A stretch of 29,757 nt of DNA, taken from Bacteroidales bacterium. GTDB lineage: Bacteria; Bacteroidota; Bacteroidia; Bacteroidales; ML635J-15. The position numbers were made by a program, and so were the translations under genes. The first letter of the stretch is position 1; every line of letters begins with the position of its first letter. Positions 9,501 to 17,301 of this stretch are shown here, piece by piece. The stretch spans positions 1 through 29,757 of the forward strand of contig JALOAQ010000020.1 of NCBI GenBank assembly GCA_023228725.1. The letters run 5' to 3'. The notes under the pieces were generated by a model that saw only the letters and a list, made by a program, of their open reading frames with translations, did no database searches and was not told where the DNA came from.

Positions 9501-9984
9501 AAGTCCAGTTGCCTTCATTATCGCGAGTAATTTTTATTTTTACTTCAACATTATCTACATCAATTCTATTGTCTTCACCATCAATAATCATCTTTGTGCT
9601 TGATACATCTTGGCAGTATAAAGAAATTTCCTTTTTTGTATTTCCTATTCTTACAAAATAACCATTAGTTACAGAGTTTAAATTTGGTGTATTAGAGACT
9701 AAATAAATATCACAATAATTTGAGGAACTAGGTTTAAAGTTCATTTTCACATAAAATTCCCATTCTGCATCATTAATTGCTGCTGAAACAGTTGATAGAT
9801 AAGACCCACCACCATCTTGAGGATCTATAAACAACTGTAATTGATTAGAAGAGTTTATAATAAAATCTTCTGTATCTCCACTCCAAGTTGGATTGTTTGT
9901 AAAATCTCCGTCAGAAAAATCCTCTTCAAATTGTGCAAAAGCTATAAAAGGTAAAAAGGCTAATATTAAAAATAAATACTTCAT
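6595..9984 (-). CDS. Secreted lamin-tail-domain protein with three Ig-LTD units and FlgD-like C-terminus
   Basis: This 1129-aa protein has a clear signal peptide (MKYLFLILAFLPFIAFA, then QFEED). Residues about 18-215 look like a concanavalin/laminin-G-type beta sandwich. Three alternating units of an Ig-like (Big_5/SbsA-like) domain and a lamin tail domain follow, with LTDs at about 319-471, 581-741 and 851-1011. The first two LTDs share EIMAxPDPVVxLPxAEYxE and end in SGGTPGR; the third is divergent and begins NEILFNPLTGG. Residues about 1020-1129 form a FlgD-Ig-like domain (EVFSPDNDGKDDILNI ... GIYVIYIE) close to the type B sorting domains, so T9SS export is plausible but not certain. Bacterial LTD proteins are extracellular, sometimes linked to nucleases; no nuclease is seen here. 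A weak -7 box (TATCTTTA, complement of 10013-10020) lies upstream. ispG follows by 22 bp. Confidence 0.88.
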   Translation of the reverse strand: MKYLFLILAFLPFIAFAQFEEDFSDGDFTNNPTWSGDTEDFIINSSNQLQLFIDPQDGGGSYLSTVSAAINDAEWEFYVKMNFKPSSSNYCDIYLVSNTPNLNSVTNGYFVRIGNTKKEISLYCQDVSSTKMIIDGEDNRIDVDNVEVKIKITRDNEGNWTLKSDVLDGNGYKTEGSVFDNNYYSSAYFGVKCVYTKTRSQHFFFDDFVVTGTGFVDEEAPELLSVSVLDEHSLLLTWNEALDEANSLQTTNFQVNQGIGNPEDVKFYQDDPSKILLSFENSFTSPNNYILQYQEISDLNNNFSSGSIDFSYIIFSPGMVVFNEIMADPDPVVDLPNAEYVEIYNTTDFVIDISNWSYTHGNTTKQIPNYQMQAGEYLILCKTEFVELFTEYGNVLGIEAFPQITNSGQTLVLRDNENQEIDRVSYTINWYGTAYKENGGWSLEKIDPTNTCSPNMNWTASVDPSGGTPGRKNSVFASIIDTIPPYVVNVSINSANELLVKFSEPVDTATSLVYANYELQPNFGNPIYAISEDNKTEEVSLQFSSSFVEDIEYSLNVKNIKDLCSNHMLPQTISFTLYDAKEYDIIFSEIMAKPDPVVLLPDAEYIELYNRTDKNIDLTDWVLSVGSTNRNLPACTIEANSYLVLCNQNNLNLFTEFENIVGLTSFPALPNTSGNLTISSKSDRVINTVSYSNKWYRDNFKENGGYSLEIIDLNNPCEGENNWRASNDISGGTPGRQNSVNGTNPDLYSPYPIASELISTDTLIVYFNEILKKEFCENPENYFVENYGNPVWVSASKPDFAKITMKFSQNFEKGKVYYLNIKDKVQDCAGNPVERNTSIRFGIGDSIAKEDVVINEILFNPLTGGSDFVEVYNNSDKLCDLKNLWFINKTDEGEINNSYQISTISRLLLPEEYCAISKDIRFIENNYHVPYPENLYETANLPTMPDKLGNIFLIDRFMNIIDSVYYNEKQHYKLLASKDGVSLERINFNRSSADETNWHSASESVGFATPGYKNSQYSSEFVSDSRINISPEVFSPDNDGKDDILNISYNLNKAGYTATIAIYSADGQFVKFIANNEMLATEGNFTWDGFDKADLACPIGIYVIYIEMFNLSGEKIIEKRTAVLSRKSY

Positions 9985-10157
9985 TTTAAAACTGTTTATT
10001 TTATTTAATCTGTAAAGATAAGTAAAATCGGATAAATAGCTTTTATAAATTGTAGATATTTTTCACATAAGCTTAATTCAGCAATAAATTTTTAATATTT
10101 GTTGTCATTTTATTGATTTTTTAGACTTTTGTTTGTTGTCTTTGCTTACAAATATTA

Positions 10158-12029
10158 CTAAAAGCCTTGAATAAAAGTAATTAAGGCATTATCAGTTTCA
10201 AAACTTAGTTTACGTCTTAAATTATAAATATTTGTATTAATGGAGCGTTCAGAACTATTCTGAATTTTAGCAATTTCTGAAATTGGTAGTTTTAATTTAA
10301 TATAGGCAAATAATTGTCTATCTTTTTCGCTTAAATTTGGAAATTTATCAAATAATTTTGTGAAAAATTTGTCATTTATTATTTCTTTGTTTTTATCCAA
10401 AGATATATTTTCAAATTTATAAAATATAAATGTTGAATTTTTAGAAATTGCCTTTTTGATTTCTTCTTTTTCTCTTTCGGAAGGATTTATTAGCAAGCTC
10501 TTCAAACTCTCCTGCAAATCTATAAGATTTTTCGTATTGTTTTTTATTTGTTGATTTTTATCGTAAAAATAAAGGTTTATATTTTCAATTTCTTGTTCTA
10601 ACTTAAGTAAATCTTGTTGTTTATTTGTTCTTTTTTTCTTCTTTATTAAAATTAATAATACTATAATTCCTGCAATTATTAAGCTTGCTAATGAAATAAT
10701 AATAATTTTCAAGTTTTTGATATAATTTTCTTGCTCAAAAATTATTACTTCTTTCTCAATGTTTTGTTTTAATTGACTTTTTCTTAGTTCAAAATTTTTT
10801 ATAGCTATATTTATTGGGTTAATTGCTAATTCAATACGTTTTGAAATATTTTCTTCAGAAATAATCATTAATTCAAGGGAGTCTATATATAAATCAGATT
10901 GATATTTACTTATTTTAGCACTTTCATTATTTCCTAATTTTAATTGAGCTTGATTTTTTTGCTCATACAATTCGCTTAGTGTTTTATAATCTTTAGTAGT
11001 AATTAAGGCTTTGCTAATTGCTGTATCTGTTACTTTAACACATTCATTAAAATATCCTTTTGCAAAACAGGCATCAGCCCAGCCCTGATAAGAGCTTATT
11101 ATCCATGAAGAATTTCCTGACAATTTAGCAAATCTAACTGCTTCTTTGAACATTTCTAGGGCATTTTCTTCTTGGTTTAATAATATAAAATATCTTCCCA
11201 CAGCATGTAAGGAACGAACTTTGTTTGTATAATATTCTATTTTAATATTTTCCCAATTTTGCTTTTTATTATCAGATTGTATTTTTATAAAATATCTATC
11301 TATTATTTCAAATTTTTTCTTAATTTCATTAAAATAAAATGGGATAGAGTCGGTTAAATTGCATTCTAAGGAAAGAGAAATCTTATAATTATTTGATTGT
11401 ATTTGTTTTAAATAAGTTGTAATTCCTAAATATGGAATTTCTGTTTCTGCTAATCTGTAATAATACATAGAAGAGTCGCAATTAGCCATAGCTTGATAAG
11501 CTAATCCAATATTATTATCTATTATACTATAAATGATGGAATTTGAATTAGCATTACTAATTAGTTTAGTTTGTTTGTAAACATTAATAGCTTCTTTTTG
11601 CATTCCGTAATTTAAAAGAATATTTCCGGCATTTATAAACAAATAATCATTTTCAATATTTAAGTTTGGATTAGAAATATATAATTCTATTGCTTTTGCA
11701 ATATTTATCAGAGCAGTAAAATCATCTTTTTTTCTATACTGATATAATTCTGATAAAAAACCATACAATCTAACTAAAGCAGCTGTTTCGTTTAGTGAAG
11801 CATATTTTTTTTCTAAATCAAAAGCAAGTAATTCTGCTGAATCAGTATCGTAATTAAAATATTTATTTAATAATATAAAATCATCTTCAAACTTAAATTC
11901 TTGTTTATCTAATTTGTTATTCTGATTTGAATTTTTATGAAAATCACAAGCATAAAAAAGCGTTATAATGCTTATTACTACAATTGTTTGTTTCTTTAGT
12001 TTATAATATTTAGAAATAAAATTTTTCAC
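10158..12029 (-). CDS. TPR-containing membrane regulator with LuxR-like HTH
   Basis: This Bacteroidota-type sensor/regulator has 623 residues from the start chosen here. The N-terminus is basic then hydrophobic and ends LFYAC, a loose lipobox (Cys28). Next come tetratricopeptide-like helices (visible alternation such as LFINAGNILLNYGMQKEAINVYKQ), a single membrane helix at about 440-462 followed by KKKKR, a coiled-coil stretch, and a C-terminal helix-turn-helix at about 560-623 (LSEKDRQLFAYIKLKLPISE ... RSINTNIYNLRRKL) of the GerE/LuxR kind. The layout implies a periplasmic TPR region and a cytoplasmic DNA-binding end. The longest frame begins with a GTG at 12104, but a TAATTTTG promoter box lies inside that extension, so I prefer the GTG at 12029, which also gives a normal signal sequence. 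Target genes are unknown; the SprB-type operon just upstream is one candidate. Confidence 0.87.
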   Translation of the reverse strand: MKNFISKYYKLKKQTIVVISIITLFYACDFHKNSNQNNKLDKQEFKFEDDFILLNKYFNYDTDSAELLAFDLEKKYASLNETAALVRLYGFLSELYQYRKKDDFTALINIAKAIELYISNPNLNIENDYLFINAGNILLNYGMQKEAINVYKQTKLISNANSNSIIYSIIDNNIGLAYQAMANCDSSMYYYRLAETEIPYLGITTYLKQIQSNNYKISLSLECNLTDSIPFYFNEIKKKFEIIDRYFIKIQSDNKKQNWENIKIEYYTNKVRSLHAVGRYFILLNQEENALEMFKEAVRFAKLSGNSSWIISSYQGWADACFAKGYFNECVKVTDTAISKALITTKDYKTLSELYEQKNQAQLKLGNNESAKISKYQSDLYIDSLELMIISEENISKRIELAINPINIAIKNFELRKSQLKQNIEKEVIIFEQENYIKNLKIIIISLASLIIAGIIVLLILIKKKKRTNKQQDLLKLEQEIENINLYFYDKNQQIKNNTKNLIDLQESLKSLLINPSEREKEEIKKAISKNSTFIFYKFENISLDKNKEIINDKFFTKLFDKFPNLSEKDRQLFAYIKLKLPISEIAKIQNSSERSINTNIYNLRRKLSFETDNALITFIQGF

Positions 12030-12064
12030 AAAAGTAATTGAAATGTATATTATATTGTAAAAAG

Positions 12065-12095
12065 CAAAATTAATGAATTTTTGAACATAAAAAAT
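12065..12095 (-). promoter_or_regulatory. Candidate promoter of the TPR/HTH regulator
   Basis: TAATTTTG on the minus strand (12065-12072) matches TAnnTTTG exactly. A TTTT at the -33 position (about 12092-12095) follows a 19-bp spacer in place of TTTG. Transcription would start near 12060, giving a leader of about 30 nt to the GTG at 12029 and excluding the start at 12104. Confidence 0.5.
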
Positions 12096-12264
12096 ATAAA
12101 TCACAGTATTTTCAGAATTTTCGCATAATTAAGTGTAATAATTTTGAAAAAAGTTAGTTTTGTAATCACGAAATAATATTCGCAAAATATCAAAAAATTG
12201 TTTAAAACCACTGACTTATCAATATTAAATTTATAAAAATCGGGTTATTTTTTCAAATGTAATA

Positions 12265-12292
12265 AAACCCGAGTTGTTTATGGCTCGGGTTT
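12265..12292 (-). terminator. Terminator of the SprB-repeat protein operon
   Basis: A nine-bp perfect stem AAACCCGAG (12265-12273) / CTCGGGTTT (12284-12292) with a 10-nt loop lies 27 bp downstream of the stop at 12319. On the minus strand the stem runs into TTTTATTA, a short U-tract, so termination may be incomplete. Confidence 0.6.
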
Positions 12293-12318
12293 AGCTTATG
12301 TTTATAAAAATATTTTTA

Positions 12319-15300
12319 TTATCTAATTAGAGTAAGGTTTCCTGTGTGGGTATGTTCGTTTCCGTAAATATCAACAAATTTCACTACCCACACATATATT
12401 CCTTGAGGACATTCTAGGTCTCCTTGTTTTCCGTTCCATTCGTTTTCATAGCCTGTCGAGTTATAAACAATTTCTCCCCAGCGGTTATAAATTATTAGTT
12501 TATAAGTGCTTTCATCAATTCCGTCTGCAAATACTTTAAAAGTTTCATTTATTTCGTCATAGTTTGGAGTAAATGCAGTAGGCGCATAAACAGCAAGTTC
12601 ATTTGAAACAAAAATATCAACACCTGCTGAGTCAACACAACCATATAGTGAAGTTGATTCTAATTTTACATGGAATGTTCCTGGCATAGTATAAGAGTGA
12701 GTAGGATTGGTTTCATCACTAAATGTTCCGTCTCCAAAATTCCAGTTGTGCCAAAAACCGCCATGAGTGTAGTTTGTAAAATATATTAAGGGGCTGGCCA
12801 TTGTAACATTGGTTGAGTGAGCTCTAAACTCTACTTCCGGATTTGGAAAAACAACTATTCCTATTGTAGAGTCGCGTTTGCAACCATCAGTTGAAATAAC
12901 TTCTAAGCCAACGTTAAATGTTCTTGCATTATAGAAAGTATGTCTTGGATTTTTGTCAAAAGATAAATTCTCAAAATCACCATCATCAAAATTCCAGATA
13001 TAACGTTGACCAATATCTGGGCTGTTTTCATAGAATTGGACTTCAAGAGGAGAACAACCATTTGTTGGCTCAGCTGCAATATTTATTAATGGGAGTGGAT
13101 ATGTAGTAATTGATACAGAAGTACTAGAGCTTGTGAAACCGCACACATCCCATATTTGGAAAGTAATTGTTGTATCTTGGAATATTTCCATATTAATTGG
13201 TAAGTTCCATAAACTATCGGCTATCCAGATTTGGTTTCCGCTTATTCCACCTCCGCTAATATTAACTTCAAAATTTACAATATCGCCAGGGCAAACAATA
13301 TAATTATCTGCATTAATAGTTTGGCTTAATGGTTTATGTACATTAACGGTGATTTCCACATTTTGACTTTCGCAGAATGTAGCGTCAACTATATGAGCGG
13401 AATAAGTTGTTGTTTCTGTTGGGTTTACTATAGTACTTGTACCTTGGTCTCCATTATTCCAAATTATCGTATATGGTGGTGTTCCGCCTTCAATCATTCC
13501 TATTCCAATTTCAACTGATTCGCCATAGCAAATTGTTAAGTCATCCATTATTTGAGCGTAAAATGCATCCGGTTGATTAAGTTCTATGCTCATTTCGTAA
13601 TGACAATGGCTTTGGTCAGAGACAGTAACTGAGTAATTTCCAGCGGGAACATTTATTAAGTCTTGCTGCCAACTTCCGCTTGACCATTGGAAAGTATAAG
13701 GTGGACGACCACCTTGTGCAGTAATGTATATATTTCCATCGTTTCCGCCGTTGCAAGTTATGTCATTTCCGGTAATTGTTCCGACCATTGGAGCATCGGG
13801 TTGGAATATTTGAACAGTGTCAGCGGTTTCACAGTTGTGAGCATCATTTATTGTAACAGAATAAATTCCAGGTATTAGATTTTCAATATCTTCACTAATT
13901 TCTCCTGTACTCCAAACAAAATAATATGGTGGTGTTCCTCCAAATACATTTAAGTCTGCCACGCCATTTCCTTCGCCAAAACATCTTACGTGAGTTGGTG
14001 TAATATCTCCATGTAATGGAAGAGCAGGTTGCTGAATTTGAACCATAGTATATTCTGTACAGTTATTTGCATCTACTACAGTAACAATGTAAATGCCATA
14101 AAACATATCCCACAAGTCTTGATTGGTTGAGCCATTACTCCAAGTATAATTATAAGGTGGAGTTCCGCCTGTAACTACTAAATCAACACTTCCTGTATTT
14201 TCACCATAGCATAAAACGTCTTGAGTATATGTAAACAGTTCTAAAGGTTCAGGTCCGGTAATATCAATTGTTTCAATAATTTTACATCCATTAGCATCTG
14301 TTATTGTAGTTATATATTGTCCTACAGGAATATTAACTAAGTCTTGTGTCATTTGTCCATTCGACCACTGATAATAATAAGGTGGCGTTCCTCCGTCAGG
14401 TGTTACATCTATATAGCCGTCATAATATCCATAGCAAGAAACATTTCCGCTTGTATAAGTCATAGTAAGTGGTGTAGGTGGTTCGTCAACAAATACAGAA
14501 TCATAGTGTTCGCAACCTACATCGTCAGTTATTGTTAAATAATGCCATCCTGCATATACCCCTACAGGGCTTTGTTCAGTTCTTCCGCTAGGTTGCCAGT
14601 TCCAAGTATATGGTGGTACTCCTCCTGAAACATAAGAATACAAAATACCTGTTGATTCACCGTGGCATAAAACATCATCAGCGTATAAATTAGATAAAAT
14701 AGGAGGATTTTCATCAGCAATGTTCATTTCGCCAAAGACTTGACAGCCATAAACATCAGTTATTGTTATATAATAATATCCTGCCGGCACATTTATTTCA
14801 TCTACAGGATTTAAGTGAGTATTTACAGTACCCCAAGAATATTCAAAAGTGAAAGGACCTGTGCTGTTTAATGCTTCTACAGTAATTACCCCAGTAGAAT
14901 CGCCATAGCAAATCACGTCTTGTCCATTAATTTCTATATCAAGTTCAGGCAGAGGAAAAAGCCAGGTACCAGGGAAAACAGTATCCTGAACAAAGTCTTC
15001 GAGTAGCCAAGTTTGATTAAACCAAGTTAATGGAATACTGCCCAAAGGAAAAGATTCTGATATTAAAGGTTCGCAATTTGTTGGGAAACAGAAGCTTAAG
15101 TCTTTTGTTTGTGAACTTCCTCCTCCTTTAGTTTCATTAGCTTCATCAAAAATACTGCTAGTTGAAACTGCCGGAGCAGTTATTGCAGGCGAACAAGCAT
15201 TTATAAATTGATAATTACCTAAATCACCATTATTGACTTGTATTTGTGGTAAGCAAAATTCAGGCATTGATGTAACTGGAAAAATATTAAAAGGTATTGT

Positions 15301-16596
15301 AATTTGGAAGAAAATAGCTTCTAAAATAAAATCAAAAGCTATTGAATCCCAAGTGTGGTTTGAAAATGTACTGATAATATCATAAGTAACGTCATAAACT
15401 TGCATAGAATCCCATTCGTAGCATGGATAGGTAATATTCAAATCATTATTAATTGCAAAAGTTATAGTATCATTTACGCCTTCAGCTATAATAGCGTTTC
15501 CGTTGCTTGGGTCTGTTTCGGAATATGGCAAATCAATTGGAAATCTAAGAGTTGCTAAAATTGTTGGACAGAAAGCAAAATCTTGGGTCATATAACTAGA
15601 CATATGCAAATCTAAGTGCAAAATAAAATATTCAATAGTAGCATTAATACCTGCAATAATTTCGTATTCTATTGTACCTCCGTTTATTATTCCAATAACT
15701 TGTTGAATTGCCGGTCCATTAGGTGGAGGAATAAATCCTGCAATAAATGAAAGAAATTGGAGAATATTTAAGTTGAACCACAACCACTCATCATTACCGT
15801 GAGCATGTAAGCATTGTGTGTTAGGATCAAGCCAATCTTCTGTTTCAACGTAAGGAATGTCAATTTCTCCTGTCAAACCAATTCCAAACCAGTTAGGAAT
15901 TACAATTGGTAAAATATCATCGTTACAAATACTTGGTAAACCTGTGTTTTCATCTAAACAAGGATAAGCTACTTCGCCGGTTTGACCGTTTAAGTAAAAA
16001 ATTGCTATAGAGTCATGCGGTAATGGGTCGGTAGAATATGGAACTACAGGAATGTTTATTGTTGGAATAATAGGAATTGTTTCACAGCTAAATAAACAAA
16101 CAATAACATCAAGATGTAAACCAAATCCATATTCTAAGTCTAATGCAATAACACCGGCTGTTGGAAAGTGAGTGTCTAAAGCCCAGCCATCTAATACGTC
16201 GTACCAAGAATGTATTGGAACAGTTTCACCGTGGTCAAAACTATAATCATCAGGAAAATCTAAATGTATTCTAACAGGGTAATCAACATCAACAGAGCCT
16301 AAGGTAAATCCATGAATACTAAAAGTTGAACGCAAAAAAATATAAAAGCCCATATCAACAGCAATACCATATTGTTGTCCTAGTATTTCTGTAATTTGTC
16401 CAATATTAAATCCATCTTGAACAGCAATGTTGAATAAATCATAATCAAAGTCTAAACTAAAAGCTTCACCAACACCCCACATGTCTTGATGGTGAGTGCT
16501 ATATGGTATTTCGTGAATAAGAATATTTTGGGCTTTTGTTAATCCAAATCCACAAAATATAAATATTGCTAATACTATTAAATACTTTTTTAACAT
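12319..16596 (-). CDS. SprB-repeat / PKD surface protein with type B T9SS sorting domain
   Basis: This 1425-aa cell-surface protein has a signal peptide (MLKKYLIVLAIFIFCGFGLTKA). About 530 residues follow that I cannot assign, rich in aromatic and acidic residues. Six SprB-type repeats occupy about 555-1010, each with a [D/H]VxCxG start, GGxPPYxxxW and a [D/N]xxxC near the end; a seventh, more divergent unit follows. Next are an Ig-like stretch, two PKD domains (FDDGDF and FGDGTF motifs, about 1170-1330) and a C-terminal gliding-motility-associated domain (AFTPNYDEINETF ... YNRWGEIVY ... WNGK ... CPQGIYVWVV ... LTLIR). Such proteins are exported by Sec and T9SS; SprB itself is the mobile adhesin of Flavobacterium gliding. 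The motif TPNYDEIN departs from the common TPNGDGxN. It follows the small gene at 16599 by 2 bp. No SprF/PorP-like partner is nearby. An adhesin role is inferred. Confidence 0.93.
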   Translation of the reverse strand: MLKKYLIVLAIFIFCGFGLTKAQNILIHEIPYSTHHQDMWGVGEAFSLDFDYDLFNIAVQDGFNIGQITEILGQQYGIAVDMGFYIFLRSTFSIHGFTLGSVDVDYPVRIHLDFPDDYSFDHGETVPIHSWYDVLDGWALDTHFPTAGVIALDLEYGFGLHLDVIVCLFSCETIPIIPTINIPVVPYSTDPLPHDSIAIFYLNGQTGEVAYPCLDENTGLPSICNDDILPIVIPNWFGIGLTGEIDIPYVETEDWLDPNTQCLHAHGNDEWLWFNLNILQFLSFIAGFIPPPNGPAIQQVIGIINGGTIEYEIIAGINATIEYFILHLDLHMSSYMTQDFAFCPTILATLRFPIDLPYSETDPSNGNAIIAEGVNDTITFAINNDLNITYPCYEWDSMQVYDVTYDIISTFSNHTWDSIAFDFILEAIFFQITIPFNIFPVTSMPEFCLPQIQVNNGDLGNYQFINACSPAITAPAVSTSSIFDEANETKGGGSSQTKDLSFCFPTNCEPLISESFPLGSIPLTWFNQTWLLEDFVQDTVFPGTWLFPLPELDIEINGQDVICYGDSTGVITVEALNSTGPFTFEYSWGTVNTHLNPVDEINVPAGYYYITITDVYGCQVFGEMNIADENPPILSNLYADDVLCHGESTGILYSYVSGGVPPYTWNWQPSGRTEQSPVGVYAGWHYLTITDDVGCEHYDSVFVDEPPTPLTMTYTSGNVSCYGYYDGYIDVTPDGGTPPYYYQWSNGQMTQDLVNIPVGQYITTITDANGCKIIETIDITGPEPLELFTYTQDVLCYGENTGSVDLVVTGGTPPYNYTWSNGSTNQDLWDMFYGIYIVTVVDANNCTEYTMVQIQQPALPLHGDITPTHVRCFGEGNGVADLNVFGGTPPYYFVWSTGEISEDIENLIPGIYSVTINDAHNCETADTVQIFQPDAPMVGTITGNDITCNGGNDGNIYITAQGGRPPYTFQWSSGSWQQDLINVPAGNYSVTVSDQSHCHYEMSIELNQPDAFYAQIMDDLTICYGESVEIGIGMIEGGTPPYTIIWNNGDQGTSTIVNPTETTTYSAHIVDATFCESQNVEITVNVHKPLSQTINADNYIVCPGDIVNFEVNISGGGISGNQIWIADSLWNLPINMEIFQDTTITFQIWDVCGFTSSSTSVSITTYPLPLINIAAEPTNGCSPLEVQFYENSPDIGQRYIWNFDDGDFENLSFDKNPRHTFYNARTFNVGLEVISTDGCKRDSTIGIVVFPNPEVEFRAHSTNVTMASPLIYFTNYTHGGFWHNWNFGDGTFSDETNPTHSYTMPGTFHVKLESTSLYGCVDSAGVDIFVSNELAVYAPTAFTPNYDEINETFKVFADGIDESTYKLIIYNRWGEIVYNSTGYENEWNGKQGDLECPQGIYVWVVKFVDIYGNEHTHTGNLTLIR
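13475..14625 (-). repeat. Tandem SprB-type coding repeats, period 225-231 bp
   Basis: The plus-strand core GGTGGNNNTCCNCC or a close variant, encoding GGTPPY, GGRPPY or GGVPPY, recurs with starts at 13475, 13700, 13928, 14156, 14381 and 14612, that is every 225-231 bp (75-77 residues). The bases between the cores differ, so this is an old protein-level repeat, not a recent DNA expansion. Confidence 0.85.
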
Positions 16597-16598
16597 AA

Positions 16599-17141
16599 TT
16601 ATTGCTTAATATATTGAGCTGTTAGTAAACTTTGCGTTAAAATATCTTGGAGTAATTTTTTTGCAGATTTTGGATAATTTGCGTTTATCCAAATTGTATT
16701 ATTATAATCTCCTGCAAAAAGCATTAATCTTTCGTAAATTATCCCACTTGCTTCAAATTCAACAAGATATAAAATACCTCCTTTACCGTCTTGCATTGTT
16801 ACGTCTGTTGTAGAGATAAGCCTCACGCCTTGACTTTGGAAATGCTCTTCAGTCATAGCCTGACTTATCATTATATATGAGGTTCCTTTTACTTCTTGAA
16901 CTTGCACTGTGGCAGACGAACCAGGATGCAAAAGACCGGGAATGTTTTCACTTATTAAAAAATATTCCGGTGCCTGCATTTTAATATTGGTATTTGGAAT
17001 TAAAACTAAATTATCTGCATTATAAACAAATTCAGAATCAACTTTTCCTAAATTGTTAATTATTGTGTCAGAAATAGCTTGTGAAAACAATATATTAGTG
17101 AACAATATAAGTAGTAATACTATGAAGTACCTCATTTTCAT
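16599..17141 (-). CDS. Small secreted protein of unknown function, possibly PsbP/DcrB-like
   Basis: This 180-aa protein has a signal peptide (MKMRYFIVLLLILFTNILFS, then QAISDT); initiation at Met3 is also possible. The mature part reads like one compact alpha/beta domain: an opening strand (NIKMQAPEYFLIS), a strand block (SATVQVQEVKGTSYIMISQ), an FxxQGV segment, a central GKGGILYLVEFEASG strand pair, then IWINANYP and a closing helix. This order resembles PsbP/DcrB/DUF1795-type domains, but that is a pattern judgement without a search. It is the first gene of a two-gene operon, with its stop 2 bp before the start of the 1425-aa SprB-repeat protein. A role in the export, folding or anchoring of that protein is therefore reasonable, but is inference only. 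Confidence 0.82.
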   Translation of the reverse strand: MKMRYFIVLLLILFTNILFSQAISDTIINNLGKVDSEFVYNADNLVLIPNTNIKMQAPEYFLISENIPGLLHPGSSATVQVQEVKGTSYIMISQAMTEEHFQSQGVRLISTTDVTMQDGKGGILYLVEFEASGIIYERLMLFAGDYNNTIWINANYPKSAKKLLQDILTQSLLTAQYIKQ

Positions 17142-17169
17142 CTCTCTTATTAAAAATAACTTAAAAATT

Positions 17170-17198
17170 CAAATTTATTAATATTGTAAAAATACAAA
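17170..17198 (-). promoter_or_regulatory. Candidate promoter of the small secreted protein / SprB-repeat operon
   Basis: On the minus strand TTTG (17195-17198) is followed after 17 bp by TAAATTTG (17170-17177), an exact TAnnTTTG. The spacer is 2 bp shorter than the usual 19. It is divergent from, and about 50 bp away from, the promoter at 17246. Confidence 0.45.
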
Positions 17199-17245
17199 TA
17201 ATTTTTTAAAATCAACATATTTAAGACGAAAAAAAATAAAAATAG

Positions 17246-17275
17246 TTGTCAATTATATGTTTTTTTTTAATTTTG
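17246..17275 (+). promoter_or_regulatory. Bacteroidota consensus promoter
   Basis: TTG (17246-17248) is followed after 19 bp by TAATTTTG (17268-17275), both elements and the spacing matching the Bacteroidota consensus. The leader to the ATG at 17302 would be about 20 nt. Confidence 0.75.
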
Positions 17276-17301
17276 TGCTCTTATTTTAAATAATTTTATT
17301 T

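Noticed and set aside
13475..14625. Regularly spaced GGTGG...CC cores, considered as a CRISPR-like or DNA repeat array
   Set aside because: Period of about 228 bp, in frame and coding for GGxPPY of SprB-type repeats; the bases between are not spacer-like.
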